From Takakia lepidozioides (lineage: Eukaryota; Streptophyta; Takakiopsida; Takakiales; Takakiaceae), in the NCBI GenBank assembly GCA_030704615.1, contig CM060733.1, forward strand, positions 30,008,001 to 30,072,000: a stretch of 64,000 nucleotides of DNA, given 5' to 3'. The notes under the pieces were generated by a model, which saw only the letters and a list, made by a program, of their open reading frames with translations, had not been told where the DNA came from and searched no databases. Positions 10,130-21,000 of the stretch are shown here, one piece after another. How positions within the stretch are numbered: position 1 is the stretch's first letter; each line of letters starts with the position of its first letter. Made by a program: the position numbers and the translations under genes.

Positions 10130-13100
10130 AGAGCCTGATCAGATGCAGCACCTGCATCAACTTTGACATGTACTGTACTGAACAATGCGTCACACTTTCA
10201 ATGTTCAACAAGTCCGGTTCTTCATATATATATATATGTCCGCATGCTTGATCTGCATAGTAGGACTTGATATATTTTCATATGTCATATATAGCTAGAC
10301 ATCAGACATTGCATTGAGTTGTGATTTTTGTGATGATTTCTCTGTATAAAGATGTGGTTTTGGAGTGAACTTTAGCCTACCTCAAAGCCCACATTTGATG
10401 CAGTGAAGTGGTTTCAGCATAGATGGAAACAGCGGCATTGCCCTAGGTTCCACCACTGTCTGCAGCCGTGTCACTTCCAGATATTATGATTGTGTTGGAC
10501 ATACCCAAAAGTTCCTTGTTGATAGGAATTGTCACTTTTTCCCTGCAATTTGGAAACAGTGCAGTCTGGGGCGAACAATCCAATTGGTTTGTCAACATGA
10601 TTGTAACTTCATGAAATGCATACAACACTTTGCCAATTTTGGGAGTTAGTTAGTGAACCACCCCATTGTTTCCCTGTTACTCTCAGGTAATGTTGAACAT
10701 CTAGCGATTGCAACATGCAGCACAAATCTGCCGGTGATTTGCAAACGAACCACGACCCATCTCAAACCTCTCCCCAAGTTTCACCGTCTGCCTGCTAAAC
10801 TCAGATGCTCCATAACTTTTTCGACTCCTACTGCTGACTTCCTCCCACGCACAGCTACCAGTGGGCAGATGCTACGATGAAGTTGTGTGAGGGAAACAAA
10901 TACAGACATGACGCTGACCCTCTACATCATTCAAAATAAAAAACGAGAGAGAATCTAGCGAGACAAGCTTTCTGTAATATCGAAATGCCCACCATTTGCC
11001 GCAATTGTTTTCCCCCGATGCGACAGATCTTCCCGTCCAGAGAATATTCTGTAGAGGCATCATAGATACCCTTAAAACGATGGTTTCAAACCTTAACGCT
11101 CAGGCTGGGAGTAGGAGACTCGAGAAGACTCCATTCGAACAGAATAAAGTGCAGAAGCTCTTTGAATCCAGACCAGCATTGGCTGATGGCTACAGTGACC
11201 CACAAAAAACATGCTGTGCTCATCCTTGAAATTGATCAGATATGGTTGTCATGCGTCTCAAGGGAGCCTTGAAAGAAACTTGAACAGATTTACCGAGATA
11301 ATGCAGGAATCAATGTGACATTGAGCTGTTACTGCTCAACCAAAATACTAAAACCTCTCATTCTCTCTCTCTCCTCTTGTCGCGTTATTAGACGGAGTAC
11401 GCATCTGCAATATGGGTTGATAACTCCAACCAGGCTAAAAGTCTCTACAATCCATTCAAGTGGGGGTGCTTAAGGAGTGCATGTCAGCATGCTCCAAAAC
11501 AGCCAATGTGGCTGTTCGGGGTGAGTTTGGTATCCCTTCCTTAAGCTCCCGATGACATGAATTCAAGGTTGAGGGAATTGCTGTCCATCTTGCATTGGAC
11601 CTTCTATTTGGTAGCGCTCTCCCTCTTTTTGAACTTTCATCTCGACGTCATAACCGAGCATAGCGAAGGCTCCGGACGACATAACCCTTAGCTTGGTATT
11701 GAGTCTTTGTCTCGCTGGGTCTCCAATTCACTCGACCCCTCTTCCTTTCCTATTGTTTTTGAACCCAGGTGGGCTGTCGGGTTTCCTGCCAAATCTACTG
11801 TATGTGTTCTGAGCATCAGCCAGGCAGAACATCCGAAGTTGCTGACTTACCGAATATACCGCTGTACGTTTGGGTCGCGAATCGCGATCTCGCCATCTCG
11901 GGGTTCTTTGTGTGTCCCTTCAGACAAGGTGAATAATTCTCATCTTAAAGACACATTCTGTCTTGTTTGAACTCAAGGATACTTCGAAGAACGAGATAGT
12001 CATCATCATCCATTCTTTGTGTCTGTATGACCTCGAGATGATATGGATCGGCAGATCTATTGAAATCAAGCGATGGTGAATCACAACAACCTCGCCGAGT
12101 TGAAATCAAGCAATGGATAATCACAACAAATTCGCCGAGTTTAGTCATTGTACAGTAAGTTAGTCTGTGGGTGGCGGCTGCTGCAATCCCCTCTTCTTCT
12201 TCTTCGCCATGTGCCTCTCCTTATCCCCCTCAGTAGATTGCGTACATTCTGTCCTTGTCTATACTCTAGGTTTGTGTCTTCCAATCCAAGCTTTTTTATT
12301 TCTCAATTTTCAAGGGAGAAAATGACTATGTGCCTTAGTCCCACGTACGCGGACCCCCCTGTCTGAGAATCTGTTCCTGTTTCCCGGGAAGGTTGTGTGA
12401 TGCGGGCTATGATCGAAGTTCCCAAAATGATGCCATTCATAGCAACCACCTTCCGGGGCAGCTATAGTCACAGAGACCCACGTCATGGGATTGAGCCTGT
12501 TTGCTATTGCCTCCACGCCTCTGGGCCAAACTGCTGATCATGGGTCGATCTCAAAGTACAGACTGCTACGACTTGCAACACACAGTTTGAGTGAATTTTG
12601 ATTATGTACATGTAATTTCAAACCCTCCTTGTCGCCTTCGTTTACCCCAGACATTTTGCTGTCACAGAAATGAGAACGTAAAGATGTGTACTACCTAGGC
12701 AATGAAGTTCCAGGCTGCAAGAGAGGTTTGCAGTTTTCATCACTTGCCGTCGAGCATGCATGTCTTCTGGGAGTTGTTTTGTCACTTAGTCCTGTTGGGA
12801 TCTGCCTTCATTGCAGTGAAGACCTGTGCCCATGATCGAGGAGGGACATTATTAAAAGGAAAAAGCTGTCAGAAAGAATTTGACACTTAATTCCGCGCCA
12901 GGCACACTACATTCCTACTTCCCCTGGCATTTGATCCAGATTTCTCTTCATAGTAAGCTACCGGAGATGGGCATCCGACCTCCGGGCGTGATGACCAGCA
13001 TCTTGTGCGTCTCTCTCACGCACTGGTGCGTTGAGCTGGTACCGTTTACGTGCCATCAGAGAATGTTGGGTGTCATCGATTTTGTTACGACCCCATCTCC

Positions 13101-13290
13101 GTGCACAACAACTTTTGAAAGCATACGAGACTGCCACCTCTTCTCCTTCAGTTTGGGATGCACTGTGGCGCGGTTTTGGGCTGATTTCTGACTAGAATCG
13201 ATACTCGAGCAAGATTCTAGAGGGCCCCTACAGCTGCGGTTCTTCTCCTCTCCAGTATGACAAGGACAAGCAACGTTCGTGTAAATGAGT
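10130..13290. other. Long intergenic region without a supportable gene
   Basis: Short ORFs are scattered on both strands, but none shows a family motif, a convincing splice structure or strand-consistent coding. A dinucleotide TA run is near 10228-10238. The second copy of the dispersed repeat lies at 11660-11915. A local imperfect duplication around GATTGAAATCAAGC...AATCACAACAA occurs at about 12055-12130. Confidence 0.5.
11660..11915 (+). repeat. Dispersed repeat, copy 2
   Basis: It matches 8214-8445 in order and orientation (GGCTCCGGACGACATAACCC, then the TATTGAGTCTTTGTCTCGCT region, CCCCTCTTCCTTTCCTAT, then GTTGCTGACT). The two copies differ by many substitutions, so the family is not recent. 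No ORF or terminal repeats are obvious. Confidence 0.65.
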
Positions 13291-13299
13291 ACATCTCTT

Positions 13300-15430
13300 G
13301 CCCGCACACATATGCACAGTATGTATTTGGGGTCATTCGTCCATCATACATAGGATCTGGGGTTTGTGCCTCAAATTACAGACTTACATCTGAAGTGAGA
13401 TTGTAACAGGAGTGTTTCCTCGTTGTTTCGTAGAGGGAGTGTAAAGGCTGTGAGAGCAAAGATGGACTCAGGGTTCAAGGCATCGATTTGTATTCCAGCT
13501 GATATCCAACATGTTTGAAGTATTGGGCGCTTCGGGATGTTCTGACGATCCTGAAGAAAGCCGGGGTACGTCGCAGGCGGTGTAAGCTTACGTGAAGAGC
13601 AACAAGCACGATTTGGGATCATCCACATTCGTACTCTTAGCTACAATGGATACAATGGATATAATCTATGTACAGTGTAACTTTGCTTGCAGATCCCTCC
13701 CGGAAACATAGCAGGGTTATATGCATGTAGAATTTCTCTCATAGATGCAACAAAGGTCCTCGATCTCTCATACGTGGTATTGAAACCATTGTGGTACTTT
13801 CATTTGCAGGTTGGCTTTGTGATACGCCAATGCGACCACGGGAACTGACAATCACCATGGAGATTGAGCCATTGCACCACACTGAGAAAGTATCATCACC
13901 TACGGGGATTGGAAATCACAACACCATGGGTATTTCCCCTACAGGTCTTGTCTGTCCGATTCAAAGGTCACATGTCCAGACTTGGCTTAGCAGTAACCTT
14001 CTGAGGGTTTCCTGTGGCACCCACCCAATGGAGATGATTCCTGCTTCAGAGACATGGGTGATCATTGCTGTATGCTATGACTCTTACCTTGAAGCCCAAG
14101 TAGCTATCAGCAGGTCCTGTTTGAATACACTGATCATTATCCAGCATGGTTATCCTGGGCTTATCAGGTGGTTGATTTGTAAATGTGGCTGATATTAGAT
14201 GGATTTCTCTGTCGGTGCCGGGGGAGCAGTTTATCAATGCTTTTGAGTACAGACACAATCCACAGACTCACTTAAATGCACACAAGTTAAGGCCTCTCTC
14301 AGGCCTCATGCAAACAGCAAAGATGGTATATTTCATGAGCATCATCCATTTCAGACTATGACTCTTCACTTCTTGTTGGCTTGTGTCTATTGTTGCCTGA
14401 TGTCAGAAATTACAAATGGTCCCTCTCCCCCATGCGGTACTATTATGTAGCCCAACTTCTCCTACTGGTAAATGATCATGCATACCAGGTCCACTGGGTC
14501 ATGAACATGGAAAACACCTTGCAGCTAGAGCAATATGGCCGATGTAACCTTATCCGATCTTTACACCTTGCAATGTTTCCAAGGTGTCTTGTGAGATTGA
14601 TACCAGACTCCTATAACAATGTAGATTAACTCAATGCATGCAGATCTTGCTATCATATCCTAAATTAAATTGTTGGATCTCAGATAATAGATGCGCTACA
14701 GCCCATCAAGTGTGTTGAGGCTGTTTTCCTTGCACTTTACTTAACTGTGAGTCACTTTCCTCGACAAAGCTTACAAGCTACCCTTGATATCTTATCGACT
14801 ATACAGGCTGATGCAAGCAAATCAGTACATCCTAGTCAGGGTAAAAAAAGTGCAAGTTCCTGAAATACAGCAGAACATCTACCTCCTTTTCTCTCTGGCG
14901 CATAAAGGGTAGTGGTATGATTGTCAAGACTGGCTTTACTTCCAATTGAGAAAAACTTTTGATTGCAAGTTGTGTGCTAATGCAGGCTGGCCTTCCTGGG
15001 GTTGAGCGCATTCCACTGGGATTCAAGACTCAGTTGAGAGATCAGGTACTCTTACGACAAGAATTAACCCTTTGTGGGACAGGCAATATCGAAATTATGT
15101 TTTCTTTCTCATTGGCATCACTGTCCACAGAGTGCAAACCACTTGAGGTTTGCCAGTGATGGTGGGTCCGGCTAGCCTCAAGCTCAACAGGAATTATGGG
15201 TAACAATGTGAAGGGTTGGCTTTCTTCAGGCAGAAGTGGAGAGAAGGGTGAGTAAATTGGACATGGAGATTATCCTGCTTTCCACTGAGAGCTCGGAACT
15301 GGGTATTTGGCAGGTATATCAACACATCGTCCTGCTGGTGCAACATGAAGGCAAGTATGGTGCTTTTGGCATCAGTTGCTGCCCTGATCTCATGAACAAG
15401 GACCTGGTATTTGATAGGTAATTAACCTTA
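13300..15430 (+). repeat. Segmental duplication, arm A (partner at 60180-61530, inverted)
   Basis: Blocks shared with the reverse complement of 60180-61530, in the same order: GCCTCAAATTACAGACTT, GGGTTCAA.GCATCG, AACATGTTTGAAG.ATTGGGCGCT, TGACGATCCTGAAGAAA, CATAGCAGGG.TATATGCATGTA, ATGGA.ATTGAGCCA.TGCA, GGCTTAGCAGTAAC, ACATGGGTGATCA.TGCTGT, GGTTGAGCGCATTCCACTGG-like sequence and CAGTTGCTGCC.TGATCTCAT. Arm A has an extra 14110-14950 segment missing from arm B. Similarity spans exon-like and intron-like sequence, so this is a DNA-level duplication rather than a processed copy. Confidence 0.75.
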
Positions 15431-17989
15431 ACTGTCAACTTCCCAACCTCAGTGCCGTGGGCAGTTTCACTTTCCCCAGTTAATTTAGGAAGAAAGATAA
15501 TTTTACAGTACATACTACAAACAGTTCATTGGGTCTCTCTACAGCTCCTGGGTAGTAATTTCCTCAGGGATGGTTTAGAAGATGGACATAGGGTAGACTT
15601 CAACATGGAAGAAACAATGAAGTGTGGCCTCAGTGCCCTAGCCACAGAACTAAAGACCAGCTATAGAGTTATCATCATCAATTACAAGTTTGCAGCAATG
15701 AGCTTTTCCTGCTGGTATGGTTGACTGTCTTTGTTCAGTTTTGTCACATCCATTGCCTGATGATCTATGATGTTGCAAATCTACAATATGTCCATTCGGA
15801 CTGTGACAGTTTATCGAGTGTAATTGAGGACTACAAGAAGGCTTATGAGGACAGTCAACACACCCTGCTCAAGATCCGCGTGGGCCTTCCGGTGTGTCCA
15901 CACTTGCAAACATGCAATTAGTTTGGCTTCATAGTTCAGAACTTCCATCATGCAAGGGTTGAAACTCTGCCACACCCAAAAATCTAGCTTTAACTTGTTT
16001 TGCTACCCAGCAGCGTTGACTGGGGGCACTGTGAGCTGAATCACTTGTCAGAAGATGGTGGCAGGTGGAGCATAATGTTGGCTCTTCACATTTTGTGTGC
16101 TGGAGCCATCTCTCACTCAACCTTTGTACCCAACCCTGGACAGCAGTGAGATACATACTCTACTTCTGCTTCCTGCTCTACAATGGGCTCTCACTTGATA
16201 ATGTGTTTCTATCCTGAGGCTTCCATCTCTGGTAATCATAACATGTTCATGTTAGAATTGTCACTATGGCTCTCAATTAACATACACTAGACTGGACAAT
16301 ATATCCATAAAGATAGTAAGTCATAGATCTTAGACCCATAATTAGCAAGTTAGTTTCACAAGCAAAGGATGCATGGTGACATGGCCTTCTAACTTGATGG
16401 CAACGTTTACTTTGAGACAGTCCAGCTGACTCAATTTTTTTCTGGCGCCTGTGGAATCAAAGTGTGTTGAGGCCATTGAGAAGCATGCCACCAAGGGAAA
16501 ACGGCTATGGTATCTGTAAGCCCCATGTAAGCTCTTATGTAGTTGCCTTGATAATGTTGCGTCAGAGGCAAGTCATGATGCTCTTCCAGTTCTAATCTTC
16601 CTCCAGCAACTCTTCATTAGAAATCAGAAATGATGCAGCAACATCCCTCTGACTGACAAGGTTTCAATTTGTGCAAGTGGGTACCGGAGTTTACCTGCGG
16701 ACATGGCACCCCCTTCACTCTGGTGAAGCACTTTCAGCTCACAACATGATCACCGTCCTTCTAAACACTTTTGCATACATTTATGTCCCAAATATCATTT
16801 AATGCATATGTAGCCTCTTGAAATAAGTGTAACAGTTACTTGAAGTGCTCACCTGACAAAGTGATCCGTCTTCCTCCTGCACAGATGGATGCTAACAGGT
16901 ACAGGCCAAAATAACAGAAAAGTCCCGCTTCACAATAAGCTTACAGCAAGTGAGCCACCAAAGAAGTTTTCTGACATTCAAGATAAACCGCAGGTCAAAG
17001 AGTCCAGGCAGAGAAGAGTCCGACCAAGCACAGCAAGGTATGCCAAGTCCACGGCAAGCAGTAAAGGAAAGCTGGCCAGAGCTGACAGTGAGACTGTCAG
17101 CAAGCTACCTTGGGTGATGGCTCGCAGAAGGCCAAATTCTCGCCAAGTTCAACCACTTTCTGTGACAAGGAACCCATTGAAGAGCAGAGGTCTCAAAGCG
17201 ACATCTGCATTAGTAGACAGCAGTGAGACACAAGCTCTCAGGCCCAAGCTGGTCAACCGCCGAAAGCTCATTGTGTTGCGTCGCATCTCTTCGTGTATGA
17301 CAAGCCTTGTCAGATTGCCGAGTCCTGTCCTTTGGGGAACTTGGGTGAGAGGAAACCGGTCTCTGTTCAGCATGGCTACCAAGGTAGCAGGGTGAGACCA
17401 CAGTTTTCAACCACGAGCTAGATGTCAGCAGCTCGTTGACTACAAGACCACCAGCTTCCACATCGCATCACTGCTGCCTTTTGTATCATGTATACTTCAA
17501 ATGATTATATGAGAACAGGTCTTCACCATGGCCTTTGGCCTTCAAAATCTCAAGTGCTGACCGCAGTATTACTTCATTCAACCATTCCAATGCAGGCTGT
17601 ATTCGCCCTGGGACAACCTAAAGGGGTTTGGGAGATGTTTCCTAGCCCTAAGCTGAATAAAGGATTTGGTAGTGTGAAGTGAATGTGTAAAAGTACTCTG
17701 AACCATCGCTACTGTGAATTGTGAAGTGATCCTGGAATAGATCTACAGTGGATTGGCAGCAGTTTTTCTTAGAGGAAAACTCAATAAAGGATTGTGTGTC
17801 CTGTCCATCTGACATTCTAGGCCGTTCAAACTGGTGGACATGTACAAGTTCTCTCTGTTTGCTCAGTCGTCGGTGAAGGTGAATGGAAAAGGGGTTTTTG
17901 CACAACACGAGTTCCATGACGCAGAATGCCTGGTAAGCCAGACATGCCTGGAATGCCTGGTAATTTGTGTTGAAGCCAGACATCCGTTA
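14986..17989 (+). CDS. Unidentified multi-exon gene (partial model)
   Basis: A run of phase-0 exon candidates with good splice sites: 14986-15045 (AGLPGVERIPLGFKTQLRDQ), 15230-15313 (VERRVSKLDMEIILL), 15545-15667 (DFNMEETMKCGLSALATEL) and 15739-15879 (SVIEDYKKAYEDSQHTLLKI). A longer basic Ser/Lys/Arg-rich exon follows at about 16889-17390, closing at a GGTGAGAC donor. A further exon at about 17820-17932 (PFKLVDMYKFSLFAQSSVKV) may be terminal, with a stop at 17987-17989 if its GTAAGC is not used. The central part looks helical, perhaps coiled coil. I do not recognise the family. The 5' exons are probably in 13.4-14.8 kb, where ORFs are short. It runs convergently into DNA ligase 1, whose stop is at 18013. 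The exon list is incomplete and individual exons may be wrong. Confidence 0.4.
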
Positions 17990-18012
17990 TGATGAACAGC
18001 AGCAGCAAACCT

Positions 18013-21000
18013 TCAATCCTCATCGTCATTGCCCACTTGGTGATAATTTAACTTTTGAGCACGATACATCTCTGCGACCTGTCAGGAAATGCCAGACCAC
18101 ATCCACCCTGTTAAATCATCCTTAGATTAGTCACTAAGAGCAGTTCTGAATATGCCATCAAAGAAAGATTGATCTCTCTTGCAGTTCTACTCTGACCCAT
18201 AGGCCCTCTGGATAGAATGTAGCTTATTCTTTTTTCCTTCCTTCAGACAGCCAGGAAAAGTTCCTTCACAGAGTATACCCTCATGGAGTCAATAAACGCA
18301 CGTCTATTGCAGTCCTGCTTAGCTTCCAACAGACACTTGACAGACCTGCTGAGCTGAAGTTGCCTGGTCCGGGTTCTTATCTTCGCGCACTCTCAACAAC
18401 CGTGGAAATCGCAATGAGATACCCTTCATAATCCATGAATTTGCGAGTTAGTCAAACAGCTGCTGACAACCTTCTCTTAACCATGGTATTTGAAGGATGC
18501 AGACATGTAAACTTATCCGATTTAGTGACAGACAATTACCCAGGGATAGATATAAAGATGCATTGTAGACTACAGATATGCAAGAGGTTAAGGTACTTGC
18601 TGATGCCATTTCATGGTTGGGAGAAACCACAGAAACTGGTCTCTCATTGACATTACATGCAGAATGTCAGCCTGGCTGCATGAAGACTGATCCTTCCAAT
18701 AGCAGAAAGTATGACCAACTGTGGTATACAGTTTATGTCGTTTCCTCACATTATCTCTTTCTAATTGAAATCACAGGAGGCATCACCTTGTTAGGGTCCA
18801 CCACCCCATTGGCCGCTCGATGAACAGGGCTGATACTCAAGTCGGCAGCCTTCACTTCCCAGACCTGCCAATGAGGATTCAAAAGATAAATCGAAGACTA
18901 TGTATTACATCACACTGTATAGGAAGTTACAATATACTCATAGAGGGAAGAAACGAAGAACGGAATGGAACGGAATGGTACTGTATAACGTCCACGGAAA
19001 GCTCAGAGAGCTTACGGGACAAAAGGGAAAAACAGGAAAGAGACAAAACCACCGCCAAAAGCAGCCCAGAAGCATCTACTGCTCGAGGGATTGCCTAAGG
19101 GCCAAGGCCTCATGCAGATAAGAAACGAAACTTTTTAACGTCCGTGGAAAGCTTAAAGAGCTTAAAGGTACAAAAGAAAGCAAGAACCAAGGAAAAGTGG
19201 GGCCCAAACAGAGGCCTAAAACCTAGTCTATGTTCAAGAGATTCTCTAAGCTTGAGAGTGTCATGCAGATATGCCGCCAGGGAACTCTGACGGGGAGCCC
19301 AAGAGCCTGTAGGGTGAGGGATAGAATAACAAACAAAAAAAACCGTATTGGAAGGTCCATGGACTATTTTTAATCAGGTAATGTGCAGAAAGAAAAGCTG
19401 CAGACTGATGAGAGGGCAGTTGGTGTACCTCCACGGGATCAAACCACACATCCACACCGATAGTCTCCCCGTACCGATAGTATGGCTGTGATGCAAAGGT
19501 AGCCACAGACATTAAATGTAGATCGACAGGCAGAACCCCTTTATGGGCTTTGACACTAAGGTGAGAGCCTGAAATCAGGGCTATTTCATACTACTTCTGG
19601 AGCCTCCCATGTCTGTTTCAATGGGGTGAACGAAATGAAACAAAAGGTAGATCAACTGTACCTTAGGCTTGGCAATAACATGACTGCGTAGAGTGGTGGA
19701 GCGCTCTTCCAGCATAGCATCTGAGAAGCCCGTTCCTTAAGCCACAAACAGAGACATAAACAGCAGTATGTTTGAGGAACATGTCCCTCTGTCATATGTA
19801 GTTCATTTGTCAACTCATTATGTCTATTGCAGCTTACTAATCAACACTCAATCCCTCTTGTGCAGGTGCTATGAAAATTTCAGGGTGACTCTCATGTATA
19901 CCTTTGTTGGACCAAACTCCACACCCAGCACCAGGACAGCTTGTATCATTAAGGCACTATGCCCTTCAGGTATGTCCTAGCCACCATTTACAGGGAACCA
20001 AGAATGTTTTAGTCCTTACCAATCTTGCAGATACTTTGATACTCGTCTTTGTCCTCGTCATAGCATGCCAACAGGAATGCCCCATATACCCCTAATCCAT
20101 AGATGCAACCAAGTAGAGCATCAGCAATACTTTTGTTGGAAGTAATGAATACACAATCTTGAGGCAGGAACTACGACCAATCCTTGAATCATTTCTACAC
20201 TTGAATACAATCAAATTAAGCCTTGTCACAAATTTCGTTGAGATAGCACACAGTTTAACTTGTAGGATTTGACCAATGACTGAGCAGAACAACTGAAGTT
20301 ACAGGCTCAATGAGTTAAGGACTATCCTTGAGAGCATACAATACATCTTAATATGCAACAAGAACTGAAAACACATCCTCTATAGAACCACATCATCAAA
20401 GGCCAACAAACCATTTGCCTCACTTACCAACACGCTTTCCGCGACCATGAAATGCTCCAATTGGTACAAGATCCAACGAATCCCCAATTCTGCACACAAA
20501 CCAGAACTCGGTCTAGACTTGGAATCTCATGCCCTTTGTTATTGGACATCCAAGAGACAACTAAGACCCCGTGATCGCATTCTAACCAAGCCAGCTGATT
20601 CGTATGATAAGCACATTCAGATACAAAAATGAAGGCAATTTCTGTTGACAACCAACCGAATGTTGTTAAAAACACAAAAATATGGTGTCGTGCTACCGAT
20701 CTATCAGCCTGCTTGACATGGTAGCACAGCATCTAGGAACTGGCCAGACTTAATTGAGATGCAAGCAGCAAAGCATGATCAAGGCTTTCACTCCCTCCTT
20801 TTCTTCATGCCTACCTATGTAAACATGAAAGCCCCAAGCATTGAAGGTAACATTAATGGGGGTTGAGGAGTACGTGTCCATGTAATCTTTCTTGAGCTTC
20901 AGCCAGTTGTTTGACCGCTTAGCAGGCTCATACGTTGCATCCTTTGACATTGTCTTCACGATTAAGCCCTCACAACTGCACACAGACCCAACCTTCAATG

